The position numbers and the translations under genes were made by a program. This document shows, piece by piece, positions 18,002 through 27,405 of a stretch of 64,000 bases of DNA. Source of the DNA: Candidatus Melainabacteria bacterium (GTDB lineage: Bacteria; Cyanobacteriota; Vampirovibrionia; Obscuribacterales; Obscuribacteraceae); contig QKMZ01000006.1 of NCBI GenBank assembly GCA_003242885.1, positions 992,001 to 1,056,000 on the forward strand. The letters are read 5' to 3'. Position 1 is the first letter of the stretch; each line of letters opens with the position of its first letter. The notes under the pieces are model-generated. The model was given only the letters and a program-made list of their open reading frames with translations, was not told where the DNA came from and ran no database searches.

Positions 18002-18571
18002 TTATTGGAAATTGTCGAACATGATCTGCCCGAGTTCGCTTATCGTCGTAAACGACTCTTTCACCACATCCATGTCCAGAGAATTGAAGTTTTGAGGTAC
18101 TGACAGCGAAATGCCGGCATCAGTGCGGATTACGAGTTCACTGAATTTAGCGTAATGCTCCAGTTTAAGCACCTTTTCAAGGACGCCTGGGTAGTGGACA
18201 AATCTTTCAGCCAGTTCTCTGCTGTTGTAAGAAACAAGGAAATTGGACTTGATACGCGGCTCGTCGATTGGTTGTCCTTTAGATTCGAGCAGAAGCAAGC
18301 GCGCGAAAATCGAGTACAAACCTCTGGTCATGCGGGGATAGAAGGTCATGCTGAGAGCATCGGGGTCCATTGGTTTTGGACCATCGCTCAAATCGCCAAT
18401 TTCTAGAAAGAATGTGACACCAAATGGAAAACCCGCTCTGAAGGCTTCCAGTGTAAGCGGAAAACCCAACAGGCTGCCTTTTATGCAAACTTCTACTCGG
18501 TCAGAATCATCGACTATTCGCCCCTCAATAAGGTTGGCGACTGCCTCCAATTTCCAAGTTTGCACGCCCAT
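18002..18571 (-). CDS. Hypothetical protein, 189 aa
   Basis: A soluble alpha/beta-looking protein without signal peptide, membrane segment or known motif. The ATG lies only 6 nt downstream of a TATACT box (18577-18582 on the minus strand), so the mRNA may be leaderless; no Shine-Dalgarno is visible. It lies between the Fe-S gene and an exported TPR protein with no obvious link. Function unknown. Confidence 0.7.
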   Translation of the reverse strand: MGVQTWKLEAVANLIEGRIVDDSDRVEVCIKGSLLGFPLTLEAFRAGFPFGVTFFLEIGDLSDGPKPMDPDALSMTFYPRMTRGLYSIFARLLLLESKGQPIDEPRIKSNFLVSYNSRELAERFVHYPGVLEKVLKLEHYAKFSELVIRTDAGISLSVPQNFNSLDMDVVKESFTTISELGQIMFDNFQ

Positions 18572-18599
18572 TTTTTAGTATACCGAGGAGCTTCTGGTG

Positions 18600-19685
18600 C
18601 TATTTCCAAGCGTCATTGTTAGTCTGGGAGCCGCTGTCCGTTGACCCGCCGTCTTCCGGACTCGGTTTGAGATCTTCACTTGATCCGGGTGGTTGCACGA
18701 ACATCTCCACCTTCTTCTCTTCTTTGGGTTTGCGCTTAAACAGTGGAAAGCGCGGTTTTGCCGCTCCTGAATCAGCGGTAGTTTTATCTGCGGTCGACTT
18801 ATCCGCGGCCGGTTTTTTCTCTACTGCAGCAACTGCGCTGTCACCGGTTTTCTTAGTCGCGGTGCCTGTTTCCTTAGCCGGTGGCACTACAGACATTTCA
18901 ACTTCTCTGGTTGTTGCTTCGCGTGTGAATTCTGTTTCCTGCTCTTTGAGCATTTTTTGCGCGTCTCTTACAAAGTCAGAGTTGGGCGCCATTTCCAACG
19001 ATTTTTTCAAGAACACGTGTGATTGAGCTAAGTGTTTTGTCTTGTGTAAAATTCCGCCGATTCTGTAATACGCATCGGGCATCGCCTTCTTCGGATCCGC
19101 CTCAATAGCCTTCATGTACTCAGCCAGCGCTGCCTTTTCGTCCTTCTCGCTTTCCAGGGCGTTGCCCATGTTGTAATAGGCGGAGGCAAAACTCGGATCG
19201 ATTTCCACCGCCTTGGCCCATTTATCTTTGGCTTCGGCAGCTTTTCCACGGGCATAGAGTGCGTTGCCCAGACCGTTTAGGGTCGTCGGCTTGTCCGGTT
19301 TTAGCGCCAGCGCTTTGTTAAAAGCTTCTGCCGCTTTCTCATAGCTTTTTTGAGCCAGATAGACGGCTCCCAGGTTGCTGTAGGCTTCAGCCAGGCGACC
19401 ATCAGCCAATATGGCTGCCTTATACTCTTGGATTGCTTGATTAAGCGACCCGTTTTGATGAAACTCCACACCGCGGTTGTAGTGTTTTACAGCATCTTCA
19501 GCGTATTGCTTTTTCTTCGGCTTTTCAGCAGGAGCGTCGCCTTCGGCTTCACCTTCTGCAACCGACAAAGAATGCAGAGCCGTAAAATTCACTGCCTGAG
19601 CTGGGTTTGCAGTCCATAGGAGCAGACCAGACAAACAAGAAACTAGCAAAACTATCTCAGGTACTGGTTTACGATGATCCGTCAC
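18600..19685 (-). CDS. Exported TPR protein with charged C-terminal tail
   Basis: 361 residues from a GTG start. An N-terminal signal peptide has hydrophobic core IVLLVSCLSGLLLW and likely cleavage after AQA (about residue 31). Classical TPRs span about 65-235 (for example AVKHYNRGVEFHQNGSLNQA and AEAYSNLGAVYLAQKSYEKA). A low-complexity Lys/Thr/Pro/Asp-rich tail follows, ending in a Ser/Gly/Asp-rich segment. It probably acts as an envelope scaffold or assembly factor. A TATAAT box lies about 60 bp upstream. The partner is unknown. Confidence 0.82.
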   Translation of the reverse strand: MTDHRKPVPEIVLLVSCLSGLLLWTANPAQAVNFTALHSLSVAEGEAEGDAPAEKPKKKQYAEDAVKHYNRGVEFHQNGSLNQAIQEYKAAILADGRLAEAYSNLGAVYLAQKSYEKAAEAFNKALALKPDKPTTLNGLGNALYARGKAAEAKDKWAKAVEIDPSFASAYYNMGNALESEKDEKAALAEYMKAIEADPKKAMPDAYYRIGGILHKTKHLAQSHVFLKKSLEMAPNSDFVRDAQKMLKEQETEFTREATTREVEMSVVPPAKETGTATKKTGDSAVAAVEKKPAADKSTADKTTADSGAAKPRFPLFKRKPKEEKKVEMFVQPPGSSEDLKPSPEDGGSTDSGSQTNNDAWK

Positions 19686-19747
19686 AACGATTTAGATCCG
19701 GTTAATTCAAGTCCACTGAGCCCGTACAGTGCAGGCACTGGGTTCCT

Positions 19748-19753
19748 ATTATA
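19748..19753 (-). promoter_or_regulatory. Consensus -10 box for the exported TPR gene
   Basis: The minus strand reads TATAAT, 63 bp before the GTG start. The region where a -35 box should be is a poor match, so the promoter may need an activator. This is the -10 element only. Confidence 0.4.
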
Positions 19754-19885
19754 TCTCCAATGGCGAAAGCAACCTTGCTGCCTACGGAAGCTTGATAAGG
19801 TTTGAAAGAATCAATTCAAATTGCCGCAGGCCGAGGCGCTTGAGCGACGCTCATAGCTGCCTGAAACACTGAATACCTCGGGAGG

Positions 19886-19932
19886 ATATCCAAAAGACAT
19901 CGTGAACTTGGACTGTCAAGCGGATGTCTTTT
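19886..19932 (-). terminator. Intrinsic terminator overlapping the aroQ stop
   Basis: Minus-strand arms aaaagacatc (19932-19923) and gatgtctttt (19901-19892) form a 10-bp stem. The left arm includes the last codons of aroQ, and the right arm ends in four Ts, giving the U-tract. Confidence 0.65.
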
Positions 19933-20371
19933 TTCTGTCAATGAGGCTCTTAACGAGTGCTCGTAGACCCAAGAAATAAGAGTCGGCACCAAATCCGGTG
20001 ATGACACCAATGGCAATATCAGACAAATAGGTCTTATGTCTGAATTCTTCTCTTGCATAAATATTGGAGCAGTGTACTTCGACACAAGGTAGAGAAACAC
20101 CAAGAATAGCGTCTCTGAGCGCAATTGAAGTATGTCCGTAAGCAGCCGGATTGATCAGCAATCCATCTACCTTTTCCGCGCCGGCCTTGTGAATTTCTTC
20201 AATCAAAACCGATTCGCTGTTTGACTGAAGAAATGTAATTTCGACAGAAAGTTCTTTGGCGATTTTTTCCAATCCGTTATTGATGTCGGCAAGCGTCGAC
20301 GAGCCATAGATCGACTTTTCGCGTGTGCCGAAAAGATTGAGATTGGGCCCGTGCAGTACGAGTACTTTCAA
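19916..20371 (-). CDS. aroQ: Type II 3-dehydroquinate dehydratase
   Basis: 151 residues, the standard size of the dodecameric type II enzyme that converts 3-dehydroquinate to 3-dehydroshikimate in the shikimate pathway. It has [11 protein letters not shown] at 9-19 (catalytic Arg and, a few residues on, the essential Tyr of SIYG), [14 protein letters not shown] and [16 protein letters not shown] (catalytic His). It is separated by a gene of unknown function from aroK, so two chorismate-pathway genes cluster here. Chorismate also feeds MqnA (56596-57435). Confidence 0.95.
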   Translation of the reverse strand: MKVLVLHGPNLNLFGTREKSIYGSSTLADINNGLEKIAKELSVEITFLQSNSESVLIEEIHKAGAEKVDGLLINPAAYGHTSIALRDAILGVSLPCVEVHCSNIYAREEFRHKTYLSDIAIGVITGFGADSYFLGLRALVKSLIDRKKTSA

Positions 20372-20391
20372 TATAAACCTTAGTCTAAAAC

Positions 20392-21009
20392 TTAGTCCTG
20401 GTCTTCATCCATGCCGTCGAGCGAGCACAAAGAAGCGTTTAAGAACGGATCGTTGCGCTGAAGAATCTGCTCGGAGCGAATCAGTCCGATGATTTGCGCC
20501 AAAAGATCGCGAGCCAGGAGCATCTCGCTGCCATGTTCAACGGATTTTGGTACGACAAACATCGTGGACGCCAGAAGCATGCGAGCTTCCACTGGACCAA
20601 CATCTTGAGACTGCAAAATTTCTGCGAGAAGCTGCGGCTCCACTTTGTTTTCGAAGACGATTGACTTGCAATAAGTCAAAATTGAAGGCTTCAAGCCTTT
20701 GCTGCGATCGCCGGGCAATGAGGCTGCAGCTCTAATCAGATTTACTTTGTTGGACACATCACCGAGCGACTCGGCGCTGTCGACCAGGTTGCGGACCTGG
20801 TTGGCTTTGGTGTTGAACTGACGTCTCAATTCATTCTCAGCAACTTGAGCCACTGGCTTTGTCGCATTGTCATAGCGTTTGTCATAGAAGTCCTGGACTT
20901 GCTGACGTTTTAACTCAACGCCATATGGCATCAGTTCGATAAAAATCGACTCCAGCCCTTCCAGCTGAGACTGCAGATACATCAATTCGTCCTGGGAAAC
21001 TGCGGGCAA
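20392..21009 (-). CDS. Hypothetical helical protein between aroK and aroQ
   Basis: 205 residues, predicted mostly helical and soluble, with an acidic end (DGMDEDQD). It has no motif I recognise. It ends 20 bp before aroQ and probably shares its transcript. A link to the shikimate pathway would rest on position only. Function unknown. Confidence 0.72.
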   Translation of the reverse strand: MPAVSQDELMYLQSQLEGLESIFIELMPYGVELKRQQVQDFYDKRYDNATKPVAQVAENELRRQFNTKANQVRNLVDSAESLGDVSNKVNLIRAAASLPGDRSKGLKPSILTYCKSIVFENKVEPQLLAEILQSQDVGPVEARMLLASTMFVVPKSVEHGSEMLLARDLLAQIIGLIRSEQILQRNDPFLNASLCSLDGMDEDQD

Positions 21010-21119
21010 GACTCTCTGCTCCTTCTATTACTAGACTTCCTGCACTTGACATAAACAAGGGCGCGCAAGAATAACACCCATAATATTAGATCTTCTACCC
21101 GAACTTTAATGGGCTTTGC

Positions 21120-21710
21120 TCAGTTTTTCATACTTTCCAGTATTTTTTGTGCGACTTCATCGGTGGAAAGCCCGTCAGTTTGCACGGTGAGCTGGGCTCG
21201 CTCGTATACTTTTGCCCGCTGGGATTCCAGAGCACAAAGTCGATTTCTTAATACATGTTCATCAGATTGGGTTTCCGGCTCAGAAGAAGTGCCACGACCG
21301 GCAATAGAATTCGCTTTTAAGAGAGGCCTGTCATGAGTCGATGCCAGTCTCTTTACCAATTCATCAACTGCAGTTTTCAGGTAGATGACTTTGCCGAGTT
21401 TCAAAAGCGCGTCCATATTCCCGGGCGTCATTGGCAATCCACCACCGCAACTCAATACAAACGACCCACTTTTGAAATCATCCAGTAAAGCGCTTTCCAT
21501 TTCCCGAAACCGCTGTTCGCCGTCCTCAGCAAAAATGGTGCTGACAGTGCGATTTTGCTTCGCTTCTATTAGCCGGTCTGAATCGAAAAAGGAGAGGTTC
21601 ATCAGTTGCGCGACAATTTCTCCCACGCTTGTTTTTCCTGCTCCAGGCAGTCCGATAAGCACGACAGATTTAGCAGTTTCAACAGGTTCGACCTGAGCAG
21701 GTCTGTCCAC
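21120..21710 (-). CDS. aroK: Shikimate kinase
   Basis: 196 residues. The P-loop GLPGAGKTSVG is near 20-30, the substrate Asp is in FFDSDRLIE, Arg in EQRFREME, the SCGGG shikimate-binding motif is near 90, and the LID/adenine regions follow. It phosphorylates shikimate at O3 with ATP. It starts 5 bp after a TPR gene on the same strand, which suggests co-transcription. The LID region holds a short Gly/Ser/Glu-rich insertion. Confidence 0.95.
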   Translation of the reverse strand: MDRPAQVEPVETAKSVVLIGLPGAGKTSVGEIVAQLMNLSFFDSDRLIEAKQNRTVSTIFAEDGEQRFREMESALLDDFKSGSFVLSCGGGLPMTPGNMDALLKLGKVIYLKTAVDELVKRLASTHDRPLLKANSIAGRGTSSEPETQSDEHVLRNRLCALESQRAKVYERAQLTVQTDGLSTDEVAQKILESMKN

Positions 21711-21715
21711 TTCGA

Positions 21716-23281
21716 CTATCCCGCGCGTCCCGAGCTCGCCAGACCAATGTGTCTGTAAGCAGATTCGATTTTGTTATGCGCATCGATCAAATTGGGATCG
21801 AGTTGCAATGCGCGTTTGAACTCTCCAATCGAGTGCATGTAGTCTTTCATGTTGTAATACGCCAATCCCAGTCCATAGTGTGCACTGGGCATGTCCGGCG
21901 AGACGCTGATTGCTTTCTGGAAATTGAAAGCGGCTGCGTGATAGTCTCCTTTTAGAGAATGCATTGTGCCCAGGTTATTGCGCAGGATCGCATTATTAGG
22001 ATGGTGCTTCACGGCCCGTTCAAGAACTAACTTTGCCGCCTCGTGATCTCCGCGTGTGCTGAGCATCGACGAAAGATGGGCTGAGGCTTCCAAATTATTG
22101 GGCTCGAGCAGCAACGCCTTTTCGAATTCTTGTTTGGCTCTGCCGGTGTCGCCTAAAGATGCATAAGTCATCGCCAAGCGAGTATGGGAGACGGAATCCT
22201 TCTCGTCCAAGCGGACAGCTTCTTTCAATTCTTTTTCTGCCAAAGACAAATTGCCCGAATGTGCGGCAACGATGCCCAATTGCTGGTGAGCAATAGCGTT
22301 GGCGGGGTCTTTTTGAACGATAGCGTTGTACTCGTTAACTGCCTCAGGCACTCTGCTGGACTGCATTAATGCTTGAGCGCGAGCAAGCGAAAGTAATGTC
22401 TCTGAAGACATCCTTGTGCCGCTCTGTCCAAGTGCCGCACCTGGAGCTGCCATCTTTGCCGAAACGGTGGGCCTGCTCAAATCGGCACCGACTGATATAT
22501 CGTGCTTGAGCTCTTCCAGCTGTGCCACCACTTTGTCGTGCTGTCCCAGACTTTCGAACATGCGAGCCAGATTGCCGTGGGCGGCGGATAATTCCACATT
22601 TACTTTCGAGCAAGCTAAAACTGCAGCTGTTGCGCCTTTTATGTCGCCATTTTGCCGAAGCTTTTGGGCTTCTGCTGATTTTTCGGAGATTTTCTCTCTA
22701 GCTACCGAGACCACCCTTCTGAAGTGACTGATAGCTGTGTCGAAGTCGCCTGACTCTGCATAAATAAGTCCGAGTTGGTTATGTAGTGCCGGATTGTCCG
22801 GATCGCTGTCCAGCCCTGCCAAAAGTTCACGGGCTGCACCATCTAGCAATTTGACCTGGTCTCTTTTCTCGCGCACATTCTGCGAAGCGCTCATGACTCC
22901 GCCCCGGGCAGTCGAAGGCGCTTTATTGATAATTCCGAGCAGTTTTTGTTGCCACTCTTCAATTTTGGGCAAGCCCGGCCCAGGTGAGCCCATGAAGGTG
23001 AGAGGCAATACCGGCAGGGTCACAAGTCCGACTGCCGCGAAGAATACAAATACGAGACGCCCCCGACCGCGCCTTTCTTTGGGCTGGTTCAAGGGGACGT
23101 ACGATTGTTTTGTCCTGAGTGATTCCAATGTGTGTTGCACCACGCCAGATGCTTTTTGAGGGCTTGAAGTAGTCGGGTCCGTTTTATTTTGCAGGACCCA
23201 GTTTTTGGAAAGATGGTTATATATATGCGCTCGTATGCCAAGAGTAATATCGTTCGATCCCGGAGTCAATACGGAATTCAC
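21716..23281 (-). CDS. Membrane-anchored TPR protein
   Basis: 521 residues. A cytoplasmic N-terminal segment of about 70 residues has a basic end (ERRGRGR). One membrane helix follows at about 75-97 (LVFVFFAAVGLVTLPVLPL), then an extracytoplasmic region with TPRs at about 150-225 and a regular run of six or so canonical TPRs from about 290 to the end (for example AIAHQQLGIVAAHSGNLSLAEKE). This is the type-II membrane topology of envelope assembly scaffolds. It is followed closely by aroK. Function unknown. Confidence 0.82.
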   Translation of the reverse strand: MNSVLTPGSNDITLGIRAHIYNHLSKNWVLQNKTDPTTSSPQKASGVVQHTLESLRTKQSYVPLNQPKERRGRGRLVFVFFAAVGLVTLPVLPLTFMGSPGPGLPKIEEWQQKLLGIINKAPSTARGGVMSASQNVREKRDQVKLLDGAARELLAGLDSDPDNPALHNQLGLIYAESGDFDTAISHFRRVVSVAREKISEKSAEAQKLRQNGDIKGATAAVLACSKVNVELSAAHGNLARMFESLGQHDKVVAQLEELKHDISVGADLSRPTVSAKMAAPGAALGQSGTRMSSETLLSLARAQALMQSSRVPEAVNEYNAIVQKDPANAIAHQQLGIVAAHSGNLSLAEKELKEAVRLDEKDSVSHTRLAMTYASLGDTGRAKQEFEKALLLEPNNLEASAHLSSMLSTRGDHEAAKLVLERAVKHHPNNAILRNNLGTMHSLKGDYHAAAFNFQKAISVSPDMPSAHYGLGLAYYNMKDYMHSIGEFKRALQLDPNLIDAHNKIESAYRHIGLASSGRAG

Positions 23282-23355
23282 GAATTACGCCGGAACCGAC
23301 ACAATTGCCAAGAGGCTGAATTGGATTGTTGAAAAGGGGCGTAGAGCCCCCTTTA

Positions 23356-24456
23356 TTAACGACTCTTAAACCACAGGATTATCAATCCGAGGGTTCCGAC
23401 AAAAAGATTCGGCATCCAGGCGGCAAGCATTGGAGGAATTCTTCCTGCTTCCCCTAATGCGCCTGATGTGGATTGAAGGACGTAATAGATAAAGACTACG
23501 ACCGCTGAATAGATCAAGCCGAGGTTACTGCGCGATCGTCTAGCCAATAGTCCTAGCGGTGCTCCGGCGAGTGCGACGATCAAGCAGGCGAGTGGTTGAG
23601 AGAACTTTTGATAGAAGCGGACTAGGAGGTCGTTTGATACCGCATTTGATTCCCCGAGCAATTTGATGTAGTTGCCTAACTCCCACATATTCATTTCTTT
23701 GGGATTGATCTTGCCTGTATCCATCACTTTCTGAACATTTTGAATACCAGGCAGAGTGAGTTTTTTGAACTGCAAAATACGAGTGATATCACTGTCACCG
23801 GCAAGAACGTAAGTTCTTCCCTCGCTCAAGATCCACTCCCCGTGGTTCCAGATGCCGTTTTTGGCGCTGATGATCTGCACCAGCTTATCGCGGGTAAAAT
23901 CCAGGATGATGACGTTATACAGGCTCTTTCCATTACATAGCCCGATATAGAACACGCGGTTCAGGTTTAAGTCTTTGCCTCTTTCCATGTAGGTGAAGTT
24001 GGCTTGGCCTGAGGGAAGTTCTGATTTGTAGAGGGCTAGGAATTCGAGTTTTTTCGAAGTTCTGTTTGCCACAGGAACGACGCATTCATTGACGGCAAAA
24101 CTGGCAATACTGGTCAGCAAGCCGAAAAGAAGCGGCGCAACCATGATTCGGTAGAAAGAAACACCGCTCGTGCGCATAGCGATGATTTCCGAATCGCTGG
24201 AGAGCCTGTTGAATACAAGCAATGTACCGAGCAAGACCCCAATCGGAATCGTCATAACGATGATTTCTGGAAGGTGCAAGCCCAGGATTGTGAGCGCCAT
24301 ATTGATAGGTACACCGGCACGCATGATCAAATTGAAAATCGTCTTCAATTGATCGGCGCCGAACCATACGCCCGTGACGATGCCGATACCGAAGAGGAGC
24401 GGCTGCCAGAACTCATTGGCAATATAACGATCAATAAGTTTCAGGCCGCCGATCAT
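23356..24456 (-). CDS. lptF: Lipopolysaccharide export permease (LptF/LptG, YjgP/YjgQ family)
   Basis: 366 residues: three membrane helices, a beta-rich periplasmic domain of about 140 residues, and three more helices, the fixed YjgP/YjgQ layout. The first helix region carries the family pattern (LIDRYIANEFWQPLLFG), and IPIGVLLGTLLVFNRLSSDSEIIAMRTSGVS contains the coupling-helix segment that contacts LptB. Its start overlaps the lptB stop by 4 bp. Only one permease gene is in the operon. E. coli uses an LptF/LptG heterodimer, so this protein either forms a homodimer or has a partner elsewhere. Confidence 0.93.
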   Translation of the reverse strand: MIGGLKLIDRYIANEFWQPLLFGIGIVTGVWFGADQLKTIFNLIMRAGVPINMALTILGLHLPEIIVMTIPIGVLLGTLLVFNRLSSDSEIIAMRTSGVSFYRIMVAPLLFGLLTSIASFAVNECVVPVANRTSKKLEFLALYKSELPSGQANFTYMERGKDLNLNRVFYIGLCNGKSLYNVIILDFTRDKLVQIISAKNGIWNHGEWILSEGRTYVLAGDSDITRILQFKKLTLPGIQNVQKVMDTGKINPKEMNMWELGNYIKLLGESNAVSNDLLVRFYQKFSQPLACLIVALAGAPLGLLARRSRSNLGLIYSAVVVFIYYVLQSTSGALGEAGRIPPMLAAWMPNLFVGTLGLIILWFKSR

Positions 24457-25214
24457 AGAATGAAGTCCTCTCCAAGATACTGTTTGCGTGCGACAGGGCT
24501 GTCTGCGACTTCACGAGACGTGCCCTGAACAAGAATTTTGCCGTAATCGATCAGATAGGCGCGGTCTGTGATTTTCAGCGTCGCGCGAGGGTTGTGGTCG
24601 GTGATCAAGACGCCCATATTCCATTCATCGCGCAATCTGCGGATGAGACCTTGAATGTCTACAATTGAAATCGGGTCGACCCCGGTGAACGGTTCGTCCA
24701 AAAGAATGAATTCGGGCTCGATCGCCAGACAGCGCGCGATTTCCAGACGGCGGCGTTCACCACCGGAAAGAGAGACGGCAGTCATATTGCCCAGGTGGGT
24801 TAATCCGAATTGTTCGAGAAGCCAGTCAATTCTCTCGTTTTGTTCTCGCCTGCCCATCTTGCGCAGTTCGAGTACCAAGCGGATGTTTTCTTTGCAGGTC
24901 AGTTTGCGGAAAATCGAATTTTCCTGAGGCAGATAGCCAACACCCATGCGTGCGCGTTCGTGAATGGGCTTTCTGGTCATTTCTTTGTCGCCCAGAGCAA
25001 TCTTGCCTCGCTCTGGCTTCACCAGACCCAAGACCATGTCGAATGACGTGGTTTTTCCAGCTCCGTTTCTGCCGAGCAGACCGACAATCTCGCCGCGACT
25101 TACATGGAAGCTGACGCCGTCAACGACTTTTCTGCCGCTATAGCTCTTCTGCAAATTTTCTACAGTGAGCGTTTTAGTCGCTACACCGGTACGATTAAGT
25201 GCGGTTGCTGTCAT
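24453..25214 (-). CDS. lptB: LPS export ABC transporter ATPase
   Basis: 253 residues with Walker A GRNGAGKTT near 48-56, signature LSGGERRRLEIARCLA, Walker B FILLDEPFTGVDP and the switch His in ITDHN. The ending YLGEDF is typical of LptB. It powers extraction of lipopolysaccharide from the inner membrane with LptF/G and LptC. It overlaps lptA and lptF by 4 bp each (ATGA), so the three are translationally coupled. Confidence 0.96.
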   Translation of the reverse strand: MTATALNRTGVATKTLTVENLQKSYSGRKVVDGVSFHVSRGEIVGLLGRNGAGKTTSFDMVLGLVKPERGKIALGDKEMTRKPIHERARMGVGYLPQENSIFRKLTCKENIRLVLELRKMGRREQNERIDWLLEQFGLTHLGNMTAVSLSGGERRRLEIARCLAIEPEFILLDEPFTGVDPISIVDIQGLIRRLRDEWNMGVLITDHNPRATLKITDRAYLIDYGKILVQGTSREVADSPVARKQYLGEDFIL

Positions 25215-26734
25215 TTTGGAGTATCCACCTTGGTGACGCTCAGCTTTGTAGATTCAGGCGCCGATTTTTGTTGAGTAGCGGCAATAGTGCTTCTAGGCAC
25301 GACGAACATCGGAGATTTTGATGCGGTTGTTGGCTGTTTTTGAGCAAGCTGCGTTCCGCCGCCGCTACCGGGGGCTTTCTGCTGCAAAATGAAGGCTTTG
25401 GTATTACCCTCGGCAATCACTTTGTTGTCGGCGACTGTGTAAGTAATACGGTCTGCAATCCAACGCTTACCGGGCTGAGTGATCTGGCAGCGCCCGTACA
25501 GAAGTACTTTTTCTGTTTCGCCCGTGGTTATGTTTTTCACCATGACCATCTTGGGGGCAACGCCAATCGTCTCTCCATATAAGAGTTTGACATTACCGTC
25601 GGCGGTGCAACGACCGGTGTTTTCACTGTAGTCTTGCGAATCCGAGAAAATGAAGATTGGCTGTTTGTCAGCTTCATCTGCAGCATTTGCTGCTTGCGTG
25701 TCAGTAGCTTCCGGGCTTTCAGCGCTTTGTTCACCGGTGGTGTCCACAGCTGGAGTGCTTGGTCTTCTAATCGACTCAGTTGCGACTACAGGCTTGTTGT
25801 TTCCGGTTTTAAAGGTGCTGAATGGGCCCCCCTTTTTAGGAGCTTCAGCTTGCTGAGTCTGAACCACCGTTGATTTCACATGTCCTGTCGCTTGTAACCG
25901 CTTCGTCGTTAGGAAGTACGTCATCAAGTCCGACTCCGTACAGTTCTTACCCTGCGTCGCTTTCACGTGCCCCGTAAAGAGCGCAGTCTCAGGCTTTTGC
26001 TCTGCGTCATAGACGAGCTTCAGCGTGTCGGACTTGACGAAGATGTCTCCTGTTTTGACTCTCACATTGCCGCGCGCATCGAATTGACCGGTCGTGCGGT
26101 TGTACTGCTGGCGGTCAGCATCAGTGATGATTTTTTCGTGCTTGGCTGGTTGGTCTTTGGGTTTGGTTGCTGGCGCCGGCTTTGGTGTGTCTTCGCTGGC
26201 AACTTCCGAAGAACTTTCGGATGACTCTGCGTCTGGTTTGGGCTCGTCAGTCGAATCAGTGGACGCTGTCACCTCTTTAGCAGGCTTTTTGGCTGTCGCT
26301 TTGTTGTCGGCTTTCTTCGATGTTTTCGCCGTGCTCGAATTTTCCTGAGGGATGACCTCGGAATGCGCATTACCTTCAGCAATGATGATGGATGATGCCA
26401 TCTCGAAAGTCAGCTTGTCTGCATGGATCAAGTTCTGACCCTGACGCAAGCGAGGATGACCCGTGAAGATCGCGCGCTGTGGTTTGCCGTTAGCGTCTTT
26501 GAACAGAGTCGCAATTGGTGCGTCTATGATGCTGTCTTTGTAAGTCACGCGGACATTGCCGCGGGCAATGACGTGATCGTCTGCAAATTCTTGTTCGTTT
26601 GCCTGAATATCAATGGTGCCGCCGCCGCTATCGTCAATAGCGAATTGAGCAGTGGCTTGCAGAGGTGCCAATAGAAGAACTGCGGCCGTAAACACGGTCG
26701 AGTAAATATTAAGTGTCTGGCTTTGCTTTCTCAC
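25211..26734 (-). CDS. lptA: LptA-like periplasmic LPS-bridge protein with three OstA domains
   Basis: 507 residues. A signal peptide ends near ATAQ (residue 30). Three OstA/LptA-type beta domains lie at about 35-127, 200-292 and 359-452, each with the pattern A-x-G-N-V-x-V ... ALFTGH. They are joined by two low-complexity Ser/Lys/Glu/Pro linkers of about 70 residues. LptA forms the periplasmic filament carrying LPS from LptC to LptD. E. coli LptA has one domain and oligomerises; here three are on one chain. The gene lies between lptC and lptB, which supports the role. Confidence 0.88.
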   Translation of the reverse strand: MRKQSQTLNIYSTVFTAAVLLLAPLQATAQFAIDDSGGGTIDIQANEQEFADDHVIARGNVRVTYKDSIIDAPIATLFKDANGKPQRAIFTGHPRLRQGQNLIHADKLTFEMASSIIIAEGNAHSEVIPQENSSTAKTSKKADNKATAKKPAKEVTASTDSTDEPKPDAESSESSSEVASEDTPKPAPATKPKDQPAKHEKIITDADRQQYNRTTGQFDARGNVRVKTGDIFVKSDTLKLVYDAEQKPETALFTGHVKATQGKNCTESDLMTYFLTTKRLQATGHVKSTVVQTQQAEAPKKGGPFSTFKTGNNKPVVATESIRRPSTPAVDTTGEQSAESPEATDTQAANAADEADKQPIFIFSDSQDYSENTGRCTADGNVKLLYGETIGVAPKMVMVKNITTGETEKVLLYGRCQITQPGKRWIADRITYTVADNKVIAEGNTKAFILQQKAPGSGGGTQLAQKQPTTASKSPMFVVPRSTIAATQQKSAPESTKLSVTKVDTPK

Positions 26735-26773
26735 AACGAGTTTCCGATTCTAGGGTCTTCCTGGTCCGATTTC

Positions 26774-27385
26774 CTAAATGCTCACAAGAGAGTGCGTATT
26801 GCCGATTACTTTCACGTTGTGTATTCCGCCCTTCACGAACTCGCCAACTGCCTGGTTTCCGGTCACCTTGGCTACCCCGGGCATGTCGATGTTAACACCA
26901 CCTGTAGCTACAAACTGATTTTTTTTACTTAACTCCAATCTTGAAGACTCCATGCGACCCTTCCCGGGCTCACCTTCCGCGACTACGCGCGACGACTTAT
27001 TGGAATCCAGACTGACTTTTCGCGTAGCTTCGTTGGCCACTCCAGTCGGGGCCGAAAGACGCATTTTAATTTTGTTATCTTTGTAGTATTCGACAATAAC
27101 TTCGGTCAAAGTGACGTCTTTTGTCGCGGTTAACATGGTTCCTGTTTTTGCTGTCAGGTGCCAGCGCAGATTATTGCTGTCATCGACCTCTTTCAATTCG
27201 TAATTGTCGATGGCGACTCGATCCTGCATCGGATTTTCTTTTTGTTCTTTTTTATAGGATTCCATCTCGATGCGAGCCTGTTCGTTCGAGTAGTACCAGA
27301 AATAGGTTAGTCCGGCAGGGATTGAAAGCGCTGCGACCAATTTCAGCGTGTTCTTACTAAAGATTTTTCCGAGAAAATTCGACAT
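26774..27385 (-). CDS. lptC: LPS export protein LptC
   Basis: 203 residues. One N-terminal membrane anchor at about 13-31 is followed by a periplasmic beta-jellyroll of the LptC/OstA type (LRWHLTAKTGTMLTATKDVTLTEVIVEYY ... G-GVNIDMPG). It docks LptA onto the LptBFG complex. It sits 39 bp upstream of lptA and 20 bp downstream of a TPR gene in the same operon. Confidence 0.9.
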   Translation of the reverse strand: MSNFLGKIFSKNTLKLVAALSIPAGLTYFWYYSNEQARIEMESYKKEQKENPMQDRVAIDNYELKEVDDSNNLRWHLTAKTGTMLTATKDVTLTEVIVEYYKDNKIKMRLSAPTGVANEATRKVSLDSNKSSRVVAEGEPGKGRMESSRLELSKKNQFVATGGVNIDMPGVAKVTGNQAVGEFVKGGIHNVKVIGNTHSLVSI

Positions 27386-27405
27386 GCCTTCTTGTTTTTA
27401 CCTGC

